NCBI GenBank assembly: GCA_017560705.1
Contig: JAFZEK010000202.1
Span: forward strand, 1-5,361
Origin: Bacteroidales bacterium
GTDB taxonomy: Bacteria > Bacteroidota > Bacteroidia > Bacteroidales > P3
Length of the DNA: 5,361 nucleotides
Direction: 5' to 3'
The position numbers were made by a program, and so were the translations under genes. The notes under the pieces were generated by a model that made no database searches, was not told the DNA's origin, and saw nothing but the letters and a program-made list of their open reading frames with translations. Below, in pieces: positions 1-5,361 of the stretch. Position 1 is the first letter of the stretch. Each line of letters starts with the position of its first letter.

Positions 1-45
1 AAAAAGACAGTTTATAGAATCTACCTAAATACTGTAACGGCAAAC

Positions 46-2382
46 ATGATAAAGAACACCTTATATAAAACATTAGTCTTACTTATCCTTAGCTTGCTTG
101 GACTTAATACTTTAAAAGCCCAAAGTACAGTAGGGAAAGATTTTTGGGTGACATTCTTACCAAATCTTTGTAACGATACAGATAATTTAAAAATTATTGC
201 TACTGGAAAATATAGCTGCACAGGGATAGTTACCAATCCTCGAACAGGATGGTCTAACTCTTTTAGTATCACACCCGGATGTGTTACTTACATAAATATT
301 CCATCAGCACAAGCATACGATTATAATGCTTCGGAATATCCAATAAATAAAGCTATCCACGTTACAACTACAGATTCCATTTCCCTATATGCTAGTAATT
401 TTGAAGTTTACACTTTCGATGTCACCAACGTTTTACCTACACATTCTTTAGGTTCCGAATATATCATACAAACATACAGAAGCACATCCGGATCCTCTGG
501 TTCTGAATTCTCAATAATTGCAACTGAAGATAACACTGAGGTAACTATCAACTTATCTGACGACACTCCAAATCATTCTTCAAACAGTCCTTTCTCTGTA
601 AGACTAAATGCAGGCCAATGTTATCAAGTTCAAGCTCCAAACAATGCAGATTTGTCTGGCACAACAATTTCAGCCGATGAAAATAAAAAGATTGCTGTTT
701 TTGCAGGAAATCTTTGTGCTTTAGTACCTACCTACGGCTGCTGTTGTGACCACATTGTCGAACAAATGATGCCTACATCTTCTTGGGGAAATGAATTTAT
801 AATAACAAGTTCCTTATTAAGAATGAATGACAAAGTAAGAGTTACAACCTTAAACGATAATTGCCAAATTAGAAAAAATGGTGTTTTAGATACAACTCTT
901 AATGCAAGAGAAACCTACGAATTTGAAATAACAAACAACACACCTGCTGTTTATTTAGAAACGTCTGAACCATCATGTGTTTTCTTATATTTCACAGGTG
1001 CTAGTTATGGAGGCGATAATGGCGACCCCTCCATGGTTATCATAAATCCTATAAATCAAAAAATAAACAACATTACATTCAGCACTTTCAACTCTGGCTC
1101 TACTGAATATCACTTTGTAAATATTGTTACAAAAACCGACAATATTCAAAACATGTACCTTGATACTACTAATATATCATCATATTTCACAACCGTTCCA
1201 TACAACAATAATTTTTCTTACGCGAAAATAGAAGTAAATCATGGAGCCCACACTCTCAACTGTAATTCTTCAGATGAAGAAACTGGATTCATTGCTCATA
1301 TATATGGCTTAGGACATTATGAAAGTTATTCTTATTCAGCCGGTTCTATGGTAATCAAAACACCACCAAAACTTATTGTTAACGACACCTATGCTCTAGA
1401 CTATCCCAATGGTTTTAAAATATGCAACAATAATGACAACAATTTCACTTTCGACCTTGACATAACATACAATCCTAGCAGTGTTACATGGGACTTTGGA
1501 GACGGGTCAACAGGAAGAAATTACCCCATTACTCACCAATACAATGAACCAGGAAATTATCATGTATCATGTAACATATATGAAATGGAAAGTGGCACAA
1601 ATCACTTAGACACTACTCTATATACTTTTATATCCATCAAACCTACATACGACACTACGATAACAGCTACAATATGCCAGTCTGAAATATATACAGACAA
1701 TGGATTCCATGAAAATCAAACAGGAATATACATCGACACTCTACAAACCATAGACGGATGTGACAGTATAGTTCGTCTAAATCTTACAGTTAACCCAGAG
1801 TATAACGATACTATTTTTGCTCACATCTGCCAAGGCGAAACCTACGACCAATATGGATTCTACGAAAATGAAACAACAATAATCACTCAAGAATTAAAAA
1901 CAGAATTGGGCTGCGACAGTGTTGTAACACTAAATCTAGAAGTACACAAAGTGTATGACGACACTATTTTTGCTACAATTAGAGAAGGTAAATATTACGA
2001 CAAATATGGCTTCTATGAATGTATGGAAGGCATATATAACAAATACCTTACAACTCATTTTGGATGCGACAGTGTGATTCATTTAATTTTAGATGTCATT
2101 TTCGAGTCAAACTTATTCGTCGAAAACTGTATAACACCAAATACTTCAAGCAACAATAAGTTCTATATAATTCACGAGAAAGAATTAGTCATTGATGATG
2201 TTTATATTTACAATCGTGTGGGTTCTTTAATATTCCATTCTCCAAACAATACCGAACCATGGGACGGCAAGTACAATGGAGAACATTGTCCTCAAGGCAC
2301 ATACGTATACGTAATCTACTACCATAAAGAAGGGCAAAAAGAACGCAATGTAAAAACGGGCACAGTATTACTTTTATATTAA
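46..2382 (+). CDS. T9SS-exported surface protein with IgGFc-binding-like region, PKD-like domain and three 51-aa repeats
   Basis: This encodes a 778-residue predicted surface protein. Residues 1-25 form a signal peptide: lysines at 3 and 8, a Leu/Ile-rich core, and probable cleavage after LKA before QSTVGKDFW. From about 27 to 440 it resembles the bacterial IgGFc-binding family: DFWVTFLPN near the start, ATEDNTEVTI, DLSGTTIS, IAVFAGN, the cysteine cluster CCCDH (232-236) followed by VEQMMPTSSWG, and GDPSM. A PKD-like domain at about 450-525 contains WDFGDGS from W482. Three 51-residue repeats occupy 535-687, each with GCDS. The last 91 residues (688-778) match the gliding-motility C-terminal / CHU_C type B T9SS signal: CITPN, VYIYNRVGSLIF, EPWDGKYNGE, CPQGTYVYVIYY and KTGTVLLLY. 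The frame is open to the window's left edge with no upstream stop. The ATG at 46 was chosen because the signal peptide begins there. No Shine-Dalgarno is seen. Architecture is well supported; a binding or adhesive role is inference and the ligand is unknown. Confidence 0.95.
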   Translation: MIKNTLYKTLVLLILSLLGLNTLKAQSTVGKDFWVTFLPNLCNDTDNLKIIATGKYSCTGIVTNPRTGWSNSFSITPGCVTYINIPSAQAYDYNASEYPINKAIHVTTTDSISLYASNFEVYTFDVTNVLPTHSLGSEYIIQTYRSTSGSSGSEFSIIATEDNTEVTINLSDDTPNHSSNSPFSVRLNAGQCYQVQAPNNADLSGTTISADENKKIAVFAGNLCALVPTYGCCCDHIVEQMMPTSSWGNEFIITSSLLRMNDKVRVTTLNDNCQIRKNGVLDTTLNARETYEFEITNNTPAVYLETSEPSCVFLYFTGASYGGDNGDPSMVIINPINQKINNITFSTFNSGSTEYHFVNIVTKTDNIQNMYLDTTNISSYFTTVPYNNNFSYAKIEVNHGAHTLNCNSSDEETGFIAHIYGLGHYESYSYSAGSMVIKTPPKLIVNDTYALDYPNGFKICNNNDNNFTFDLDITYNPSSVTWDFGDGSTGRNYPITHQYNEPGNYHVSCNIYEMESGTNHLDTTLYTFISIKPTYDTTITATICQSEIYTDNGFHENQTGIYIDTLQTIDGCDSIVRLNLTVNPEYNDTIFAHICQGETYDQYGFYENETTIITQELKTELGCDSVVTLNLEVHKVYDDTIFATIREGKYYDKYGFYECMEGIYNKYLTTHFGCDSVIHLILDVIFESNLFVENCITPNTSSNNKFYIIHEKELVIDDVYIYNRVGSLIFHSPNNTEPWDGKYNGEHCPQGTYVYVIYYHKEGQKERNVKTGTVLLLY
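1648..2106 (+). repeat. Three exact-length 51-codon (153-bp) tandem repeats in the first gene
   Basis: Units occupy 1648-1800, 1801-1953 and 1954-2106 (residues 535-585, 586-636, 637-687), all of 51 residues with no indel. The shared pattern is Y-[DN]-[DT]-T-I at the start, YGF or NGF at positions 18-20, GCDS at 37-40 and a hydrophobic strand at the end. Units 1 and 2 have cysteines at positions 10 and 38. Unit 3 has Arg at 10, a cysteine at 23 (YECMEG), and keeps the one at 38. Similar GCDSxVxLxL repeats are frequent in Bacteroidota T9SS cargo, where they probably form stalk-like extracellular beta domains. I know of no firm family name for them. Confidence 0.9.
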
Positions 2383-2445
2383 CAATACAAATAAAAAATT
2401 CCTACATAATATCAAATACATAAAAACAATTATATTGATACAAAT
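2383..2445. other. Short AT-rich intergenic spacer between the paralogues
   Basis: The spacer is 63 bp and very AT-rich. I see no stable hairpin with a T-run and no clear Bacteroidota promoter pair. The sequence TATATTGA at 2431-2438 partly resembles the TAnnTTTG -7 box but lies only 7 bp before the ATG, which makes it an unlikely promoter for that start. The simplest reading is read-through transcription of both genes. Confidence 0.6.
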
Positions 2446-4590
2446 ATGAAACGAAATATATTATATTGGTCCTTTTTCATCCTATTACTAAACTTATTTG
2501 TGAACAACCTAAAAGCTCAAAGCACTGCGGGTAGAGATTTTTGGATAACATTTTTACCAAATTATTCAGACAATGAAGGCGGACTAAGTCTTGTTGCTAC
2601 AGGAAATAACAGATGTACTGGTACTGTAACAAATCCTTATACAGGATGGTCTACAACTTTCGACGTTAACCCTGGAAGAATTACAACTATAGATATTCCA
2701 GACTCTCAAGCTTACGATTATTATGCCTCAAATTGCGTAATAAACAAAGGCTTACACATCACCTCTACAAATTTCATATCATTATATGCTAGCAATTTTG
2801 AATATGGTTCATTCGACATAACCAATGTTTTACCAACAGCATCTTTAGGTTCAAGCTACATCGTACAAACATATCCACGAGCATCCAATTTTTCGATAGT
2901 TGCTATAGAAGACAGTACAATTGTAAACATTCAACTACCTCAGGACACTATTTTTAATCACGCAAACACAACATTTACCATAACACTAAACGAAGGACAA
3001 TGTTATCAAGCTGGAGGAAATGATTTATCTGGCACAACAATATCTACTACTGACGATAAAACAATTGCAGTTTTTGCAGGAAATTCTTCAGTAACTATTC
3101 CATCAGGAAAAACTGCTTTTGACTATACTTTTGAACAAATGATACCTACTAAATATTTGGGAAATAGGTTTATAATAACAAACTCTAAATCTAGAGAAAA
3201 TGATATTGTAAGAGTTACTGCATTATTCGATAATTGCAGAATTAAAAAAGATGGAGAATTATTGACAACTATAAATGCAAATGAGAGCTACGAATTTGAA
3301 ATAACGAAAAACACTCCAGCCATTTATCTTGAAACTTCTGCACCTGCAAGTGTTTTCTTATACCTTACTGGAAAAAATTATGGAGGAGAAAATGGCGACC
3401 CATCCATGGTATTAATAAATGATATAGACCAACGAATAGTCAACACTACTTTCAAAACATTTTACACACAATTATCTCAGCACCATTTCGTAAACATTAC
3501 TACTAAAACAAACAACATTACAAACATTCAGCTCGATGGCAATAATATATCATCCCATTTTACACCCGTCCCTTCAAAACCTGATTTTTCTTACGCTAGA
3601 ATAGAAATAAACTATGGAGCACACTCTATAAATGACACTTCTACTAGTAGCGATAATGGTTTCATTGCCCACGTATATGGCTTAGGACCAGGCGAAAGCT
3701 ATGCCTATTCAACAGGTTCAATGATAATAAAAACACTTCCAAAACTCTTAGTCAACGATATTTACACAGTGGATTACCCAAATGGATTCAAAACATGTAG
3801 TAGTGGAGATATTAGTTTCACATTTGACATAAGCACCAATTATATTCCTAGCAACGTTGTATGGAATTTTGGCGACGGCACAACTGCAACAGGCTTTCCT
3901 ATTACTCACCAATACAACGATTTTGGGACTTATAATGTTTCATGCGATATATACATAATGAATTATTTAGACACTACTCTATCCACAATAATATCCATAA
4001 ATCCTACATACGATACCACAATAACAGCCACTATATGCCAATCCGAAGTATACAACGATAATGGATTTAATGAAAACGAATCTGGAATATACATAAACAC
4101 ACTGAAAACTACCGAAGGATGCGATAGTATAATACGATTAAACCTTACTGTAAATCCAGAATATGACGACACTATTTTTGCAACCATAAGAGAAGGTGAA
4201 TATTACAATAAATATGGCTTTTACGAATGCATGGAAGGCGTGTATAGTAAATATTTATCCACACATTTGGGGTGCGACAGTTCTTTGCACCTATTCTTAA
4301 ACATTGATTTTGATGCATCTTTATTTGTAGAAAACTGTATAACGCCCAATGCTTCAAGCAACAATAAGTTCCATATATTCCACGATAAAACATTAATTGT
4401 AGATGACGTTTATATTTACAACCGTGTGGGTTCTTTAATATTCCATTCTCCAAACAATAGCGAACCATGGAACGGCAAGTACAATGGAGAACATTGTCCT
4501 CAAGGCACATACGCATACGTCATCTACTACCACAAAGAAGGTCAAAAAGAACTCAAGGTAAAAACGGGTACAGTATTACTTTTATATTAA
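2446..4590 (+). CDS. Paralogous T9SS-exported surface protein with IgGFc-binding-like region, PKD-like domain and two 51-aa repeats
   Basis: This encodes a 714-residue paralogue of the preceding gene and has the same domain order. The signal peptide covers residues 1-24 (KR at 2-3, an aromatic/Leu core, LKA before QSTAGRDFW). The IgGFc-binding-like region spans about 26-430 (DFWITFLPN, DLSGTTIS, IAVFAGN, FEQMIPTKYLG, GDPSM). A PKD-like domain has WNFGDG from W473. Two 51-residue repeats lie at 522-623, and the type B T9SS C-terminal domain at 624-714 differs from the first copy at about 14 of 91 positions by eye. Two differences stand out. The first copy's CCCDH cluster and nearby Cys224 are replaced here (KTAFDY at 222-227, Ser at 214-215), and one 51-residue unit is absent. 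It starts 63 bp after the first stop with an A-rich leader and no clear promoter or terminator between, so the two are probably co-transcribed. It is likely exported to the cell surface; the binding target is unknown. Confidence 0.95.
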   Translation: MKRNILYWSFFILLLNLFVNNLKAQSTAGRDFWITFLPNYSDNEGGLSLVATGNNRCTGTVTNPYTGWSTTFDVNPGRITTIDIPDSQAYDYYASNCVINKGLHITSTNFISLYASNFEYGSFDITNVLPTASLGSSYIVQTYPRASNFSIVAIEDSTIVNIQLPQDTIFNHANTTFTITLNEGQCYQAGGNDLSGTTISTTDDKTIAVFAGNSSVTIPSGKTAFDYTFEQMIPTKYLGNRFIITNSKSRENDIVRVTALFDNCRIKKDGELLTTINANESYEFEITKNTPAIYLETSAPASVFLYLTGKNYGGENGDPSMVLINDIDQRIVNTTFKTFYTQLSQHHFVNITTKTNNITNIQLDGNNISSHFTPVPSKPDFSYARIEINYGAHSINDTSTSSDNGFIAHVYGLGPGESYAYSTGSMIIKTLPKLLVNDIYTVDYPNGFKTCSSGDISFTFDISTNYIPSNVVWNFGDGTTATGFPITHQYNDFGTYNVSCDIYIMNYLDTTLSTIISINPTYDTTITATICQSEVYNDNGFNENESGIYINTLKTTEGCDSIIRLNLTVNPEYDDTIFATIREGEYYNKYGFYECMEGVYSKYLSTHLGCDSSLHLFLNIDFDASLFVENCITPNASSNNKFHIFHDKTLIVDDVYIYNRVGSLIFHSPNNSEPWNGKYNGEHCPQGTYAYVIYYHKEGQKELKVKTGTVLLLY
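4009..4314 (+). repeat. Two 51-codon tandem repeats in the second gene
   Basis: Units lie at 4009-4161 and 4162-4314 (residues 522-572 and 573-623). The first matches unit 1 of the upstream gene (YDTTITATICQSE start, VNPE end). The second matches unit 3 of the upstream gene (YDDTIFATIREGE, YECMEG). No counterpart of the upstream middle unit exists, and the junction NPE/YDDTIFA is seamless and in frame. Confidence 0.9.
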
Positions 4591-4618
4591 CACCATAGCG
4601 AACACTGCAACTAATTAT

Positions 4619-4763
4619 AGCCAATTTCTAAAAATTGCTGTGTAGGTAATTTACGGAATTTTCTTAGGAAGATTTCTACTTCCTTTTGATTGAGCACAAC
4701 AGGCTATGCGATTGATAAAGAAACAGAAATATTTCAAGAAAAAAACGTCAACATTACGATTAA
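4619..4763. repeat. Dispersed direct repeat of about 145 bp, copy A
   Basis: It aligns to 5218-5361 over its full length with about two small indels. I count roughly 113 identities in 145 positions by eye. Best conserved are TTCTAAAAATTGCT near the left end, GGCTATGCGATTGA (4702-4715) and CGATTAA at the right end. Many differences are transitions, suggesting an old duplication that has drifted. The copy starts 29 bp after the second stop codon. It contains the perfect palindrome GAAATATTTC (4726-4735) and a hairpin CAATTT/AAATTG with a 4-nt loop (4622-4637). Confidence 0.8.
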
Positions 4764-4954
4764 GCGAGTAAAGAACAATGCCTAGTAATATTTCTTTCGA
4801 GCGATAGCAACATCAACGAGGTCAATCACACAAAAGTTCTTTCATTGATTACTAATATTTCATAGACTGTGGATTTTTTAGAAGTCGCCTTATATGGTTA
4901 CTTGGTGGCAACGTATATATATATGGAATATATCCCACGGTAAAAAATACAATA

Positions 4955-5090
4955 CACCACTAGTAAACTTTTTTCACCCTACTACATTTCTATATTCCAA
5001 GCTTTGGTTTTTATATTTCAAGCTTTGAATTATATAATTCAAGACTTGGTTTTTATAATTCAAAGCTTGAATTATACTTTTCTAGTGGGG
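4955..5090. repeat. Inverted repeat bracketing the 21-bp array
   Basis: CCACTAG at 4957-4963 is the exact reverse complement of CTAGTGG at 5082-5088, and the similarity extends a few bases with mismatches (4955-4967 against 5078-5090). The arms lie just outside the four clear 21-bp units. A 7-bp exact arm is short, so this may be chance. Confidence 0.35.
4991..5074. repeat. Array of four 21-bp tandem units with 42-bp super-period
   Basis: Units are 4991-5011, 5012-5032, 5033-5053 and 5054-5074, each exactly 21 bp and starting TATA. Odd units end TTGGTTTT; even units end TTGAATTA. Each is centred on a small dyad: CCAAGCTTTGG (4997-5007), TCAAGCTTTGA (5018-5028), a weaker CAAGACTTG (5040-5048), and TCAAAGCTTGA (5060-5070). 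Two degenerate further units may follow at 5075-5094 and 5095-5115, both containing TTTTCTAG followed by a G-rich run. The 21-bp spacing is two turns of B-DNA, so the dyads would lie on one face, as in iterons or operator arrays. No rep gene or regulator is present, so function is unassigned. Confidence 0.85.
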
Positions 5091-5194
5091 GATATAAATT
5101 TTTCTAGCGGAGGCAAGAAACAATTTAGCTATGGCGGCTTCAATTTCCAATCTACAAAATGTACCATTATGCAAGGGTGCATTATTTTTCCCCG

Positions 5195-5240
5195 AGTCAC
5201 TTTCTAAAAACTGCTTTAGGCAACTTCTAAAAATTGCTTT
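5195..5240 (+). repeat. Pair of 23-bp direct tandem repeats at the left end of copy B
   Basis: Positions 5195-5217 and 5218-5240 match at 19 of 23 bases and share TTCTAAAAA followed by [CT]TGCTTT. The second unit is also the left end of long repeat copy B and corresponds to 4619-4641 in copy A (20 of 23). An inverted relative, TTTTTAGAAGTCGCCT, lies at 4875-4890. Confidence 0.75.
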
Positions 5241-5261
5241 GCAAGTGATTTGCGAATTTTT

Positions 5262-5279
5262 ACTAGAAAGATTTCTAGT
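5262..5279. repeat. Palindrome with 8-bp arms
   Basis: ACTAGAAA and TTTCTAGT are separated by two bases. It sits inside long repeat copy B. The corresponding part of copy A is only a poor palindrome. It could be a protein site or a small hairpin in RNA; no T-run follows. Confidence 0.6.
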
Positions 5280-5293
5280 TTCTTTTGACCCAT

Positions 5294-5307
5294 CATAGCG
5301 GGCTATG
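5294..5307. repeat. Palindrome CATAGC-GG-GCTATG
   Basis: Perfect 6-bp arms around a two-base centre inside long repeat copy B. The right arm GGCTATGCGATTGA is conserved in copy A, but the left arm there reads ACAACA, so the dyad is not conserved between copies. Confidence 0.55.
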
Positions 5308-5361
5308 CGATTGAAAAAGAAATAGAAAGATTTCGGTAAAAAACGTAAATGTTGCGATTAA

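Larger units (their letters stand above)
4591..5361. other. Gene-poor, repeat-rich spacer downstream of the paralogues
   Basis: About 770 bp in which no frame with an ATG start, signal or recognisable domain was found. It holds two long direct repeats (4619-4763 and 5218-5361), an array of 21-bp units (4991-5074), several short palindromes, and a (TA)n run at 4914-4924. Between 4764 and 4860 two near-identical 12-mers occur, TAGTAATATTTC at 4783 and TACTAATATTTC at 4850, together with an AAAGAAC (4770) / GTTCTTT (4836) inverted pair. No tRNA-like T-loop and no rRNA sequence were seen. The open frame at 5004-5207 (TTG start) is a by-product of the 21-bp periodicity. Confidence 0.7.
5218..5361. 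repeat. Dispersed direct repeat of about 145 bp, copy B (reaches window edge)
   Basis: This is the second copy of the element at 4619-4763, in the same orientation and about 600 bp downstream. It ends at the window boundary with the same CGATTAA, so its true right end may lie outside. It carries two palindromes absent or weaker in copy A: ACTAGAAA/TTTCTAGT with a 2-nt centre (5262-5279) and CATAGC/GCTATG with a 2-nt centre (5294-5307). The minus strand is open for 91 codons (5357 to 5085) across this copy but has no ATG, and the same frame is interrupted by a stop in copy A. I therefore do not call a gene. Confidence 0.8.

Noticed and set aside
21..272. Minus-strand open frame of 83 codons opposite the start of the first gene
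   Set aside because: It lies wholly over the leader and the signal-peptide and N-terminal coding region of the first gene, has no recognisable domain, and is explained as an antisense shadow.
3963..4516. Two minus-strand open frames (74 and 114 codons) opposite the 3' part of the second gene
   Set aside because: They are antisense to the repeat and C-terminal coding regions, have no domain similarity, and reflect codon usage of the real gene.
4622..4637. Hairpin CAATTT-CTAA-AAATTG about 30 bp after the second stop as a rho-independent terminator
   Set aside because: The stem has one G-C pair only and no T-run follows, so it is too weak to call a terminator.
4991..5074. CRISPR array
   Set aside because: The units are contiguous with no unique spacers, the period is 21 bp, and no cas gene is present.
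5004..5207. Plus-strand open frame of 67 codons from a TTG
   Set aside because: It has no ATG and no ribosome-site context. Its first half is the 21-bp repeat array, and its second half has no recognisable motif.
5085..5357. Minus-strand stretch of 91 codons open across long repeat copy B
   Set aside because: It contains no ATG or GTG start, and the same frame carries a stop in repeat copy A. Similarity between copies in this frame is no better than the DNA identity predicts.
4619..5361. Insertion sequence bounded by the long repeats
   Set aside because: The repeats are direct and diverged, no transposase is encoded between them, and no target-site duplication could be seen.

Overview
The window looks like a piece of an AT-rich Bacteroidota chromosome, most likely from the order Bacteroidales. 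Three things point there. The two genes end in a C-terminal domain of the gliding-motility-associated / CHU_C type, used as the type B signal of the type IX secretion system (T9SS). They also carry cysteine-containing repeats of the GCDSxVxLxLxV kind that are common in Bacteroidota surface proteins. Finally, both start codons lack an obvious Shine-Dalgarno sequence and follow A-rich leaders. No gene here identifies a genus, so the organism call is an inference.

Positions 46-4590 hold two tandem, same-strand paralogues (778 and 714 codons) separated by 63 bp. Both have the same layout: signal peptide, a large IgGFc-binding-like N-terminal region, a PKD-like domain, 51-residue tandem repeats (three in the first protein, two in the second), and a type B T9SS C-terminal domain. 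They are predicted to be exported by Sec, carried across the outer membrane by T9SS, and displayed or released at the surface. Adhesion or binding of a glycan or host protein is plausible, but the ligand cannot be read from sequence. The copies differ by exactly one repeat unit, by loss of a cysteine cluster in the second copy, and by drift over the N-terminal regions. Their C-terminal segments are nearly identical in DNA, including synonymous sites.

Positions 4591-5361 contain no convincing gene but are rich in repeats. Two direct copies of an element of about 145 bp (4619-4763 and 5218-5361, about 78% identical by eye) flank a central block. In that block four units of exactly 21 bp lie head to tail (4991-5074), alternating in type to give a 42-bp super-period, each centred on a small palindrome. 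A 16-nt motif (AGGCAACTTCTAAAAA and variants) occurs four times, once inverted. The second large copy runs to the window edge, so the repeat family may continue. This spacer is the least explained part of the window. It may be a regulatory or protein-binding array, a relic of a small mobile element, or a chromosomal repeat family.
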